From positions 4,912,501 to 4,976,500 of the forward strand of contig NZ_CP053746.1 of NCBI RefSeq assembly GCF_013201545.1: a DNA stretch of 64,000 bases, read 5' to 3'. Below are positions 44,789 through 53,698 of the stretch, one piece after another (the stretch's first letter is position 1; every line of letters starts with the position of its first letter). The position numbers were made by a program, and so were the translations under genes. The notes beneath the pieces were generated by a model. It ran no database searches. It had not been told where the DNA came from and worked only from the letters and a program-made list of their open reading frames with translations. The DNA is from Pseudomonas graminis. GTDB lineage: Bacteria; Pseudomonadota; Gammaproteobacteria; Pseudomonadales; Pseudomonadaceae.

Positions 44789-45384
44789 GCGTTTCCGGTG
44801 AGTATTTCGACGCATTGTTCGCCAACAGCGACGACCCGTGGGCCTTCCGCACGCGCTGGTACGAACACCGCAAACGCGACCTGACCCTCGCCGCCCTGCC
44901 GCGCCAGCGCTATGGACGCATCTTTGAGCCTGGCTGTGCCAATGGGGAATTGAGCCTGCGCCTGGCCGAACGCTGCGACGCGCTACTGTGCATGGACCTC
45001 AGCCCCCGGGCCGTCACCCTGGCCCGCGACCGCTTGAGCGGGCACGCCCATGTTCAGGTGCTGGAAGGCTGTCTGCCCCGGGACTGGCCGGCGGGGGAAT
45101 TCGATCTGGTGGTCATCAGCGAATGGGCCTATTACCTGACGCCGGATGCCTTTGGGGAAATCATCGAGCGCATTCGCGAAAGCCTGACCCCCGATGGCGC
45201 GGTGCTCGCCTGCCACTGGCTGCACCCGATCGAAGGCTGCCCGATGGAAGGCCACGAAGTGCATCAGGTCCTGGCGCGGCATCTGGCCATGGAACGCTCG
45301 CTGCATCACGCAGAGCGGGATTTCCTGCTGGAAATGTGGAGCAAGGACCCGCGCGGGATCGACCTCAATGAGGCCGTTCGCTGA
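44785..45384 (+). CDS. NodS-like SAM-dependent methyltransferase (GTG start)
   Basis: A 199-residue class I methyltransferase resembling rhizobial NodS, which N-methylates the deacetylated non-reducing glucosamine of Nod factor precursors. The SAM site is RIFEPGCANGELSLRLAERC, and the following motifs are LLCMDLSPRAVTLARDRL and VVISEWAYYLTPDA. Rhizobial NodS follows NodB deacetylation; here it follows a PIG-L deacetylase, which gives the same order of chemistry. The start GTG overlaps the PIG-L stop. It is the last gene of the operon and is convergent with an acetyltransferase nine bases away. Confidence 0.88.
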   Translation: MSVSGEYFDALFANSDDPWAFRTRWYEHRKRDLTLAALPRQRYGRIFEPGCANGELSLRLAERCDALLCMDLSPRAVTLARDRLSGHAHVQVLEGCLPRDWPAGEFDLVVISEWAYYLTPDAFGEIIERIRESLTPDGAVLACHWLHPIEGCPMEGHEVHQVLARHLAMERSLHHAERDFLLEMWSKDPRGIDLNEAVR

Positions 45385-45392
45385 AGCGTGAG

Positions 45393-46124
45393 TTAAACCA
45401 GCCGCGGACCGATAAAGGCGTCCGCCCCCGACTCGCCCAATAATCCGTTCACGAACAGACGCGCCTGGCGGGTCAACTGGTCGATGTGCCGATCACGCTG
45501 TTTTTCCGCATCGGTCATCGCGCGCTTGCCGTGCTGCTTCAATAGATAGCTGTGGATTTGCCGCACCTCCAGCGAGTTGTAGATCGGCGCGATGTCGAGC
45601 ACCGCCAATAATCCCTCGGTCTGTTGCTCGCGGGTGTTCATCAGCACCTGTGGACCGCGCGCGCCCAATACTTGAAAGCCCAGCGCCTCGAACACCGGCA
45701 CCTTGGCGACGAAGCACGCCAGCTCGGCATGGGGGTAGCGTTCGGTCATTTTCTCCAGCATGGTCCGCGCCACGCCCTGACGACGGCGCGCCGTCTGCAC
45801 CGCCATGTACGCCACGGCGCACGCCTGCGGGTCCTGCTGGACCGGCAGATAGAGCAAAAAGCCGATGACGATCGAAGGGTCCTCGGCATCCAGCGCCACG
45901 ATCAGTTCCACCGCAATCCCGCGGGAACCGTCCATCGCCTGCACGTACTGATGCACTTCGTGACCGACGCCGTATTGATACAGCGGGTACAGCGGATTGC
46001 TCGGGGCGATGGCGACCATGCTGAGCTCGGTGACGTAGTCGATCACCATCTGCATGATCTGGCTCTTGATCGATTCCGGTGGTGTGGCGTCGAGGCGCAT
46101 GACAGTAAACGTGGGGCTGGGCAT
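45393..46124 (-). CDS. GNAT-family acetyltransferase (243 aa)
   Basis: A 243-residue protein with one GNAT domain in the middle. The acetyl-CoA motif is MAVQTARRRQGVARTMLEK, followed by VFEALGFQVLGARG. The N-terminal 90 residues are helical (TPPESIKSQIMQMVIDYVTEL) and may bind substrate; the tail (HIDQLTRQARLFVNGLLGES) is helical too. The start is the ATG at 46124, with the frame open further upstream and no better site. It is convergent with the PIG-L/NodS operon. Confidence 0.83.
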   Translation of the reverse strand: MPSPTFTVMRLDATPPESIKSQIMQMVIDYVTELSMVAIAPSNPLYPLYQYGVGHEVHQYVQAMDGSRGIAVELIVALDAEDPSIVIGFLLYLPVQQDPQACAVAYMAVQTARRRQGVARTMLEKMTERYPHAELACFVAKVPVFEALGFQVLGARGPQVLMNTREQQTEGLLAVLDIAPIYNSLEVRQIHSYLLKQHGKRAMTDAEKQRDRHIDQLTRQARLFVNGLLGESGADAFIGPRLV

Positions 46125-46423
46125 TGTGATCCTGAATCCGGGCGTTGGCGGTAGCGTACAGAACGGTAACTTGTAGAGCGCTGCATCATACCTGCCGGCC
46201 CGGCACGCGGCACTCATCAAGGTCTGCGCAGGCTGAAATGGATACAGCGCGTCGGCTGACCTCCACTCAGAAGCGCTCGTCACTGACCGATTCACCTGGT
46301 TTTCGCGCCGGCTATTGCAAAATCCTTGCTGATCGCTGCAACCTCCACGGTTTGTGCGGCTCAGACTATTCGCGACAGGTAAAATCGCGCACCGTGGGCG
46401 CGTCAGTTCGAGGGAGATTTTCC

Positions 46424-47275
46424 ATGGGTTTCAGATCATTCATCCAGTGTCTCGCCGTTGTGCCCCTGGCATTGCTGATGGCAGGGACAGCCGTGGCCAG
46501 CGAAGAAACGCAGCTGATCCAGTCAATCAATTCATACCGCAGCCAGGCCCAGCCTTGCGCCAATGTGGCGTCGAACGAGCTGCCGCCGCTGAACAGCGAC
46601 CCGCGCCTCAACCTGCCCGCCAGCGGCACGGTCGATCTGCAACCCATGCTGGCCCGGGCGTCGTATCCGATGGTCAGCGTTCAGGCGATCACCCTCTCGG
46701 GCCCGCGCGATGCGCAAGCGGCCATGGCGGCGATTCAGGAAAGTTTTTGTCAGGTGGTGCTCAATCCGCAGTTCGTCGACATCGGCGTCAGCCGCAACGA
46801 ACGTGACTGGCGCATCGTACTGGCGCGTCCACTGCTGGCAGGCGGCCTGGGCAATGCGCAGGCCGAGGGACAGAAACTGCTGGGCCTGATCAATGAAGCG
46901 CGCAGGCAGCCTCAGCAATGCGGCGCTCAGTCGTTTTCCGCTGCGGCCCCGCTGGTGTGGAACGACACCCTGATGAGCGCAGCCGAAAGCCATTCGCGCT
47001 CCATGGCCAACAACAACTATTTTGATCACAAGGGCCGCAACGGCGGGACGCCGGGGGATCGCGCGGAACTGGCCGGGTACATCGGCCAGCAGATCGGCGA
47101 GAACATTGCCGCCGGGCAGGACAACGCGCGCAAGGTGGTCGAAGGCTGGCTGGCCAGCCCCGGCCATTGCGCCAACCTCATGAACCCTCAGTTTCATGAC
47201 CTCGGCGCTGCGTACGCCACCGACCCGAAAAGCGACGCCGGCATTTACTGGACGGCGCTGTTCGGGGTGCAGTGA
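46424..47275 (+). CDS. Secreted CAP-domain (SCP/PR1-like) protein
   Basis: A 283-residue exported protein; the signal peptide ends near LLMAGTAVAS. The C-terminal domain (about 150-283) is a CAP domain with WNDTLMSAAESHSRSMANNN, FDHKGRNGGTPGDRAELAGY, GENIAAGQDNARKVVEGWL and SPGHCANLMNPQFHDLGAAY, including the conserved HxxN/GEN and His positions. The N-terminal part (20-140) also has SINSYRSQAQPCA and looks like a degenerate CAP unit. The substrate is unknown. The ATG at 46424 follows AGGGAG. Confidence 0.88.
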   Translation: MGFRSFIQCLAVVPLALLMAGTAVASEETQLIQSINSYRSQAQPCANVASNELPPLNSDPRLNLPASGTVDLQPMLARASYPMVSVQAITLSGPRDAQAAMAAIQESFCQVVLNPQFVDIGVSRNERDWRIVLARPLLAGGLGNAQAEGQKLLGLINEARRQPQQCGAQSFSAAAPLVWNDTLMSAAESHSRSMANNNYFDHKGRNGGTPGDRAELAGYIGQQIGENIAAGQDNARKVVEGWLASPGHCANLMNPQFHDLGAAYATDPKSDAGIYWTALFGVQ

Positions 47276-47292
47276 AGACTGATCGCGAGTGC

Positions 47293-47314
47293 GAGCCGCT
47301 TTAGCAGGCGGCTC
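47293..47314. terminator. Hairpin between convergent CAP and lipoprotein genes
   Basis: GAGCCGC and GCGGCTC form a 7-bp stem with an 8-base loop; outer TGATCG/CGATCA arms extend it. There is no clear T-tract, so the role is uncertain. Confidence 0.4.
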
Positions 47315-47319
47315 CTCGA

Positions 47320-47919
47320 TCAGAGGCCATCAGCAGCGTGCAACGTGCGCAGTTCAACGTCCGCCGCGCTTTTCTTCTGCCAGACCGGCCAGTACTCAAC
47401 CCGCTTGGACTCGACCGAGGTTTTGTTGCTCTCGAACCAGCTCAGGGATTTCGGCGAGTTGGTCATCAACTTGGTGTCGGCGATCCAGTCCTTGAAGTCG
47501 CTGGACTGAGAGCTGTATTCAGCCTTCGGATCGCGGGCGACCGGCCATGGCGAGAAGCGCGCTTTCCACATGCCCATGCGCGGGATGACCATCGAATAGT
47601 AGGTCTTGCCCGGGGCAAGGTCGGCTTCCATGAAGTCCGCCGCTTCGGAGACCACCATGAAGGTGTGGTGGCCCGGCGTCGTCGGGTAGGCGACCTTGGT
47701 GCCGTTGGCCAGAATGCCGATGAACTGGGTTTTGCCGCCAGTCACGTCATACACGGAGGCATCGATGGCCTTGGCCATGAACGCGCTGCGCATGAAAACA
47801 ACCTGTGCGCTGTCCTGGGGACTGGCTTCGATAACCTGGTTGTCGGCAGGTTTCATCATGGACGAACAGCCGGTCAGCAGTACGGTGCCGACCAACGCCA
47901 GAAGGTGGGTAATGCGCAT
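47320..47919 (-). CDS. Hypothetical lipoprotein (199 aa)
   Basis: A predicted lipoprotein with signal peptide MRITHLLALVGTVLLTGC and lipobox LLTGC. The mature part opens with a beta-rich domain that recalls DUF2846 (SAQVVFMRSAFMAKAIDASV, then GILANGTKVAYPTTPGHHTF) and ends in a charged region with many Trp and Lys. AAGGAG lies upstream. The function is unknown; it is probably at the outer membrane. Confidence 0.85.
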   Translation of the reverse strand: MRITHLLALVGTVLLTGCSSMMKPADNQVIEASPQDSAQVVFMRSAFMAKAIDASVYDVTGGKTQFIGILANGTKVAYPTTPGHHTFMVVSEAADFMEADLAPGKTYYSMVIPRMGMWKARFSPWPVARDPKAEYSSQSSDFKDWIADTKLMTNSPKSLSWFESNKTSVESKRVEYWPVWQKKSAADVELRTLHAADGL

Positions 47920-48013
47920 TTACAGCTCCTTGAGATAAACATCCGGCCCGAAAACGGATCGAGCCCGGGGCTGTATCGGCGCTGACACTTTTCTCTTGAA
48001 TGAAAAATCAGCG

Positions 48014-48048
48014 CAAGGCCTCTGGAACGGGCGTCCCAAGGGGCCTTG
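48014..48048 (-). terminator. Possible terminator after the ABC ATPase gene
   Basis: CAAGGCC and GGCCTTG pair on either side of a 21-base loop, and on the minus strand GATTTTTC follows a few bases later. It is about 18 bases beyond the ATPase stop. Confidence 0.4.
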
Positions 48049-48065
48049 ATCGAAGCTCAGGCATA

Positions 48066-49217
48066 TTACCCCGCTTGGATCGCCGACGCCGGAACCTGCC
48101 CGTCACTCACGTTCGCCTCGGTGTAATGTTGCCGGTGCGCCAGCGCCTGACCCTGTTCATCGAACAGATGGCAACGGTGGCCCTGCACACCGACGCGCAG
48201 CAATTGCCCCGCCTTGACCGCCGACATGCCCTCGCCTTTGACCATCAGATCATGGCCCTCGTCCGTCTGTGCGTGGGTAAACGTCTCCCCGCCCAAATGC
48301 TCGACCACCAGGGTTTTTACCGGAATCTGCGCATCGCCCTCGCCCCGATCCGACAGATGCTCGGGCCGCAGGCCCAGGGTCAACGCGTCGCCCGCTTTCA
48401 CCTGCTCGCCCGTCACCGGAACCCACAACAGCTCGCCACCCGGCAGGCTGACCTGAACGGCTTCGGTGCTGATGGCGACCGCTTTGACCGGTAGAAAACT
48501 CATCTGCGGCGAGCCGATGAAGCCGGCAACGAAACGGTTGCGCGGATGGTGATAGAGCTCCAGCGGCGAACCCACTTGTTCGATGCAACCCTTGTTGAGC
48601 ACGACGATTTTGTCGGCCAGGGTCATGGCTTCGACCTGGTCATGGGTGACGTAAACCATGGTTGCCTGGAGGTCGGCATGAAGCTTGGCGATCTCGATAC
48701 GCATCTGCACGCGCAGGGAGGCATCAAGGTTGGAAAGGGGTTCGTCGAACAGAAAGACTTCCGGCTCATGAACGATGGCCCGGCCGATGGCGACGCGCTG
48801 ACGCTGTCCGCCGGACAATGCCTTGGGCTTGCGGTCGAGCAGCGGTTCGAGCTGCAGGATGCGTGCGGCGTTGCGCACCTTGGCTTCGATCTGGTCCTTG
48901 GGGGTCTTTTGCATCTTCAGCCCGAAGGCGATGTTGTCGTAGACCGACATGTGCGGGTACAGCGCGTAGGACTGGAACACCATGGCCACGCCGCGATCGG
49001 CCGGCTCCAGGTAGGTCACATCGCGAGCGCCGATGCGAATCTGGCCCTGGGTGATGCTCTCCAGGCCCGCGATACAGCGCAGCAGGGTTGACTTGCCGCA
49101 CCCCGAAGGCCCGACGAACACCACGAACTCGCGGCTCTCGATACTCAGGTGGATGTCATGCAAGACCTTGATCTCGCCATAGGCCTTCTCGACGCCACTC
49201 AAACTGAGTTCAGTCAA
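48066..49217 (-). CDS. Sugar/polyol ABC transporter ATP-binding protein (TTG start)
   Basis: A MalK/UgpC-type ATPase of 383 residues that powers the importer encoded divergently. Walker A is GPSGCGKSTL, the signature is LSGGQRQRVAIGRA, Walker B is VFLFDEPLSNLD, and the H-loop is VYVTHDQVEAMT. The C-terminal OB-type regulatory region (about 240-383) is typical of the CUT1 subfamily. No ATG fits the N-terminus; the start is the TTG at 49215-49217, preceded by AGGGGATACGATT, giving MTELSLSGVEKAYG. It runs away from the other transporter genes but presumably shares the regulated intergenic region. Confidence 0.9.
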   Translation of the reverse strand: MTELSLSGVEKAYGEIKVLHDIHLSIESREFVVFVGPSGCGKSTLLRCIAGLESITQGQIRIGARDVTYLEPADRGVAMVFQSYALYPHMSVYDNIAFGLKMQKTPKDQIEAKVRNAARILQLEPLLDRKPKALSGGQRQRVAIGRAIVHEPEVFLFDEPLSNLDASLRVQMRIEIAKLHADLQATMVYVTHDQVEAMTLADKIVVLNKGCIEQVGSPLELYHHPRNRFVAGFIGSPQMSFLPVKAVAISTEAVQVSLPGGELLWVPVTGEQVKAGDALTLGLRPEHLSDRGEGDAQIPVKTLVVEHLGGETFTHAQTDEGHDLMVKGEGMSAVKAGQLLRVGVQGHRCHLFDEQGQALAHRQHYTEANVSDGQVPASAIQAG

Positions 49218-49275
49218 AATCGTATCCCCTGAATTATTGTTGTTTGGACATCTTTTACCGCAATGGCGCCGTGAT

Positions 49276-49303
49276 TTGACAGCGATGTATTTTGTCCTAC
49301 GAT
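49276..49303 (+). promoter_or_regulatory. Sigma-70 promoter of the polyol transport operon
   Basis: A perfect TTGACA at 49276-49281, a 16-base spacer and TACGAT at 49298-49303. It reads towards the substrate-binding protein gene. The palindrome at 49304-49329 begins right after the -10 element. Confidence 0.65.
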
Positions 49304-49329
49304 CATTTGTAATTCGTAAATTACAAATG
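49304..49329. promoter_or_regulatory. Operator palindrome at the polyol operon promoter
   Basis: CATTTGTAATT and AATTACAAATG are a perfect 11-bp inverted repeat around a four-base spacer. It covers the expected transcription start of the transporter operon and lies between the divergent ATPase and binding-protein genes. The SorC-type regulator encoded at 52696 is the likely ligand-responsive binder. Confidence 0.75.
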
Positions 49330-49459
49330 TCAAGGAGCTCATCAAAAGCGGCTGGCCCGCCGAGCATGTCAGCCAGAAATCACCATCAGCACCCCCTGCA
49401 GCATCGCAAGCACATGTCCCCGCGTAACCCTCACCCACAACAATAATGAGGTCACGTAA

Positions 49460-50794
49460 ATGAAGAAGCTGGTTTGGAATGCCCTCGCCCTGTCGATTGC
49501 GCTGGGTTCCGGCGCCGCACAGGCCTGGACACTGGAAGAGGCCGCCGCGCCATACAAGGGCACCGAAATCAAGGCGATTTTCCTCGACCGCCCCGGTTAT
49601 GCCGCCGCCATCAAACTGCTGCCCGAGTTCGAAAAGAAAACCGGCATCAAGGTCAGCTACGAAACCGTCCCCTACGAGAATAGCCGCGAACGCGAGGTGC
49701 TGAGTTTCACCTCCGGCGAGCAGCTCGACGTTGTGCTGACGGACGTGGTGTGGATCGGCGAGTTCGCGGGCAACGGCTGGCTTGAACCGGTCACCACGTT
49801 CACCCAGGACGCCAAGCTCGCCGACCCGGACCTCAAGCTGGAGGGTTTCTTCCCGATCCTGCTGGAGTCCTTCGGCAGTTGGGACAAACAGACCTACGGC
49901 CTGCCCTTCGATAACTACTCCGGCCTGCTGTTCTACAACAAGTGCATGCTCAAGGACGCCGGCTTCGACAAACCGCCGGCCACGTGGGACGAGCTGCTCA
50001 AGGACTACGCGCCCAAGCTCACCGACAAGACCAAAGACCGCTACGCCTACGCCCTGCAATCGCGGCGCGGTGAAACCCAATCGGCGGACAGCTTCATGCG
50101 CTTCCTCTGGCCGTTCGGTGGCTCACTGCTGGACGATCAATTCAAATCCAATCTCAATTCCAAGGCGTCCCAACAAGGCCTGCAATTTCGTCAGGACCTG
50201 ATGAAATACATGCCGCCGGGTATCGTCGATTACGACCACAACGAAGCGGTCAACGCCCTTGCCCAGGGCAAAGTGGCGATGATCACCGAATGGTCGGCGT
50301 TCTACGGCACCCTGGCTGACCCGACAAAATCCAAGATCACCGATTGCCTGGCCGTGGCCACCGAGCCAAAAGGCCCGGCCGGTCTGAAGCCGGCGCTTGG
50401 CGGGTTCTCGCTGGGCGTCAACGCCAAGTCCGACGATAAGCAGAAGGCGGCAGCGTGGCTGTTTATTCAGTGGGTCACCTCCGAAGCCATGGCCCGGCCG
50501 TACCTGGACGCCGGTGGCGTGAGCGGCCGGATGTCGGTGTACAAGGACGCCGACGTGCAGAAGAAATACCCATTCGTGCAGCCGATGGTGACCTCGTGGG
50601 AAGGCGGCGTGCCTGACTACCGCCCGCGCTTCCCGCAATGGCCGGAAATTTCCGAAGTGGTCGGCGAAAACGGCACGGCGATCATGCTCGGCAAAACCAG
50701 CGTGGAAGACGGTGCCAAGGCGATAGGCAGCAGGATGGAGGAGATCCTGAAGAAGGCCGGGTATTACGACGGCAAGGTCAAATTGCTGAAGTGA
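49460..50794 (+). CDS. Sugar/polyol ABC transporter substrate-binding protein
   Basis: A 444-residue periplasmic binding protein of the CUT1 family. The Sec signal peptide ends near [10 protein letters not shown]. The mature protein has the extracellular-solute-binding type 1 fold: [34 protein letters not shown], and [19 protein letters not shown]. Relatives carry mannitol, sorbitol or other polyols, consistent with the downstream reductase. A GAGGTCACG site precedes the ATG. It is the first gene of the plus-strand operon. Confidence 0.92.
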   Translation: MKKLVWNALALSIALGSGAAQAWTLEEAAAPYKGTEIKAIFLDRPGYAAAIKLLPEFEKKTGIKVSYETVPYENSREREVLSFTSGEQLDVVLTDVVWIGEFAGNGWLEPVTTFTQDAKLADPDLKLEGFFPILLESFGSWDKQTYGLPFDNYSGLLFYNKCMLKDAGFDKPPATWDELLKDYAPKLTDKTKDRYAYALQSRRGETQSADSFMRFLWPFGGSLLDDQFKSNLNSKASQQGLQFRQDLMKYMPPGIVDYDHNEAVNALAQGKVAMITEWSAFYGTLADPTKSKITDCLAVATEPKGPAGLKPALGGFSLGVNAKSDDKQKAAAWLFIQWVTSEAMARPYLDAGGVSGRMSVYKDADVQKKYPFVQPMVTSWEGGVPDYRPRFPQWPEISEVVGENGTAIMLGKTSVEDGAKAIGSRMEEILKKAGYYDGKVKLLK

Positions 50795-50885
50795 CGGGCT
50801 GAACATCCACCGTGGGGCGGCGGCTGCCGATTCCCACGGTGAATCAGCAAAACGCCGCGAGATGTCCGTACCCTCGAGACTTCCC

Positions 50886-51791
50886 ATGACCAACAAGAAA
50901 AAACCACCCTTCCCGACCCTGTGGAACAACACCCGCGCGGCCTTTGCCTTTCTCGCGCCGGCCACCGTTGCCCTGGCACTGATCGGCATCTTTCCGACGG
51001 TGTTTGCGCTGGTCAACTCGTTCCGCCAGTACAACCTCGCCCGGCCAAAAGACGCGACGCCGTTCATTGGCTTCGACAACTACCTCAACGTGCTCAACGA
51101 CGCTTCGTTCTGGACGGCGCTGGGGCGAACCGGGCTGTTTCTCATCACCGTGGTGCCGATCCAGCTCGCTCTGGGCCTGATCATCGCTTTGATGCTGCAC
51201 AAGCCCGGCCTTTCCGGATTCAAACTGCTGGCGCGCATGAGCCTGGTCATCCCGCTGGCGACCGCGCCCGCCGTGGCCGGGCTGATTGGCCGGCTGATCT
51301 TCAACCGCGATTTCGGCGTCGCCAACGCGCTGCTCTCAGTGGTCAATGCCGGACCGGTCGAATGGCTGGGCGACACCACCAATGCCTTCATTGCCGTGGC
51401 ACTGATGGACATCTGGCAATGGACGCCCTTCTGCGCGCTGGTGCTGCTGGCGGGGCTGACCATGGTCCCCAATGAAATCGAAGAGGCCGCGCGCCTGGAA
51501 ACCCGAAGTCGCTGGCAGATCGTGCGCTACGTGCAGCTGCCGTTCCTGCTGCCCAGCGCGACGGTGATTCTGATTCTGCGCACCGCTGACATCCTCAAGA
51601 TGTTCGACACGGTGTTCACCATGACCCGCGGCGGGCCGGGCGCGGCGACCGAACTGGTCAGCGTGTACATCCAGCGCATCGGCTTTCGGGTGTTTGATCA
51701 GGGCGTCGCCTCGGCGCAGGCGATTCTCATGCTGATCCTGACCATCGTGCTGGCCCGGCTGTACATCAAATTCGTTTATCGGGAGATCTGA
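50886..51791 (+). CDS. ABC transporter permease (MalF-type)
   Basis: A 301-residue inner-membrane permease with about six helices; the first is AFAFLAPATVALALIGIFPT. The coupling motif facing the ATPase is EEAARLETRSRWQIVRYVQL. It pairs with the permease encoded just downstream. Two in-frame starts exist (50862 and 50886) and neither has a strong ribosome site; the second is given because it yields a typical N-terminus, MTNKKKPPFP. Confidence 0.9.
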   Translation: MTNKKKPPFPTLWNNTRAAFAFLAPATVALALIGIFPTVFALVNSFRQYNLARPKDATPFIGFDNYLNVLNDASFWTALGRTGLFLITVVPIQLALGLIIALMLHKPGLSGFKLLARMSLVIPLATAPAVAGLIGRLIFNRDFGVANALLSVVNAGPVEWLGDTTNAFIAVALMDIWQWTPFCALVLLAGLTMVPNEIEEAARLETRSRWQIVRYVQLPFLLPSATVILILRTADILKMFDTVFTMTRGGPGAATELVSVYIQRIGFRVFDQGVASAQAILMLILTIVLARLYIKFVYREI

Positions 51792-51792
51792 C

Positions 51793-52659
51793 ATGGCCAC
51801 CGTTGCGACTGCACAAAACCCGGCCACCCCCGCCCTCGCTCGCCCACGCAAAAGGGTCAATGCCTGGCATCTGGTCGGCCTGCTGGCGATCTTCCTGTTC
51901 GCGGTGTTTCCGTTCTACTGGATGGTCGCCACCAGCCTCAAGACCCAGGCCGAAGCCCTCGCCTCGCCGCCGATCTGGGCGTTCACGCCGCACCTGGATA
52001 ACTACGTAAAGGTGCTGTTCGAGCGCGACGTGCTGCACAGCCTTGGCAACTCGCTGATCGTCGCGGTCTGCACCACGGTGCTCGCTGTCGGCCTCGGCAC
52101 ACCGGCGGCCTACGCGCTGGCGCGGTTCGAATTCAAGGGCAAGGAAGACCTGTGGTTCTGGTTCATCACCAACCGCATGCTCAGTCCGATTGTCGTGGCG
52201 CTACCGATTTTTCTGATGGCGCGCAACATGGGCCTGATCGACACCCATCTGGTGCTGATCCTGATCTACCTGACCTTCAACCTGCCCATCGTCGTGTGGA
52301 TCTGCACCGACCAGTTTCGCGGCGTGCCGAAGGACCTGGACGAAGCCGCGCGGCTGTCGGGCGCGTCGCGCTTCACCATCTTCTGGCGCATCGCCCTGCC
52401 CCTGGCCATGCCGGGGGTGGCGGTGTCGGCGATCTTCTCGTTCATCTTTTCCTGGAACGAGCTGCTCTACGCGCTGGTGCTGACGCGCAATACCGCCCGC
52501 ACCGCGCCGGTAACCGCCACCAGTTTCATGAGCGGCTACGACTTGCCCTGGGGCGAGATCATGGCCACCGGCACACTGATCGTGTTCCCGGTGATTATTT
52601 TCGCGTTGATGGTATCCAGGCATCTGGTACAAGGGCTGACCATGGGCGCCGTGAAATAG
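51793..52659 (+). CDS. ABC transporter permease (MalG-type)
   Basis: A 288-residue permease with six helices, starting one base after the previous stop. It has the MalG signature with the coupling motif DLDEAARLSGASRFTIFWRI and the final ALMVSRHLVQGLTMGAVK. It forms the second half of the membrane channel of the importer. Confidence 0.93.
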   Translation: MATVATAQNPATPALARPRKRVNAWHLVGLLAIFLFAVFPFYWMVATSLKTQAEALASPPIWAFTPHLDNYVKVLFERDVLHSLGNSLIVAVCTTVLAVGLGTPAAYALARFEFKGKEDLWFWFITNRMLSPIVVALPIFLMARNMGLIDTHLVLILIYLTFNLPIVVWICTDQFRGVPKDLDEAARLSGASRFTIFWRIALPLAMPGVAVSAIFSFIFSWNELLYALVLTRNTARTAPVTATSFMSGYDLPWGEIMATGTLIVFPVIIFALMVSRHLVQGLTMGAVK

Positions 52660-52695
52660 ACGCCCCGCTTTACCGGCCACAGTAAGGACACCGCC

Positions 52696-53676
52696 GTGCA
52701 AAACCTTTACCCGGACACCCCCTTCACCACCGAACCGGTGAACGCCGAGGATCAGCTCAATATCCGCATCGCCTGGTCCTATTACGTCAACAGCATGACC
52801 CAGCAGCAGATCGCCGACCGGCTGGGCATCACCCGCGTTCGGGTCAACAAGGCCCTGGCGACCTGCCGCGAAACCGGCGTGGTGCAGATTCGCATCACCT
52901 CGCCGCTGGCGGCCTGCATCGAACTCGAAGAGCGTCTGCAGAATCGCTTCGGCCTGCGTCGCGTCACCGTCGTGCCATCACCCGACGATCCGTCGACCAT
53001 CTTCCGCGTGCTGGGCGTCGGCATTGCGCCGAGCATCGAGGAATACCTCACCGACGGCAGCATCGTCGCCGTGGGTTGGGGCCGCACCCTGCGCCAGGCC
53101 GTGCGCGAACTGTCCGCGCGGGCGCTGCCAAACCTGACCGTGCTGTCGCTGCTCGGCGGCCTGCATTACGGCTCGGCCAACAACACGGTGGAAATCGCCT
53201 CGAGTTTTGCCGGGCTGTTCGGCGGCTCCTGGTACTACCTCGCCGCGCCGGTGTTCGCACCTTCAGAGCAATACCGCGACATGTACCTCGAAGAAGCCTC
53301 GGTGCAAGCCGTGCTCGGCAAGGCGCGGCAGGCCGACCTGGCCTTGCTCACCGTCGGTGATTTGAGCGAGCGCTCACTGATGCTGGAACTGGGGCTGGTC
53401 AACGGTGAGGACGCGCGCTCGCTGCGTGCCGCCGGTGCCGTCGGTGACCTGCTCGGCCGCTGGCTGGACCGCGACGGCATCGAAGTCGATCACCCGCTGA
53501 ACCGTCGCGCCGTATCCCTGGACCTCGAAGACCTGCGGCGGATCAAGAAGGTCGTGCTGGTCTCCGGCGGGCCGTACAAGGCCGACATCATTCGCGGGGT
53601 GCTGCTGCGCAATTTCGTCCACGAGCTGGTCATCGACGAAAGCGCGGCCCGGCAACTGCTCGATCAGGACAAATAA
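52696..53676 (+). CDS. SorC-family sugar-binding transcriptional regulator
   Basis: A 326-residue regulator with an N-terminal helix-turn-helix (MTQQQIADRLGITRVRVNKA) and a C-terminal sugar-phosphate-type effector domain (SIVAVGWGRTLRQAVRELSA, and LVSGGPYKADIIRGVL). SorC-family proteins sense phosphorylated or free sugars and repress or activate adjacent uptake operons. It is encoded inside the operon it probably controls through the palindrome at 49304-49329. The start is the GTG at 52696, after AAGGACACC. Confidence 0.9.
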   Translation: MQNLYPDTPFTTEPVNAEDQLNIRIAWSYYVNSMTQQQIADRLGITRVRVNKALATCRETGVVQIRITSPLAACIELEERLQNRFGLRRVTVVPSPDDPSTIFRVLGVGIAPSIEEYLTDGSIVAVGWGRTLRQAVRELSARALPNLTVLSLLGGLHYGSANNTVEIASSFAGLFGGSWYYLAAPVFAPSEQYRDMYLEEASVQAVLGKARQADLALLTVGDLSERSLMLELGLVNGEDARSLRAAGAVGDLLGRWLDRDGIEVDHPLNRRAVSLDLEDLRRIKKVVLVSGGPYKADIIRGVLLRNFVHELVIDESAARQLLDQDK

Positions 53677-53698
53677 ATCCCCTTCTGGAGCGATCGCG

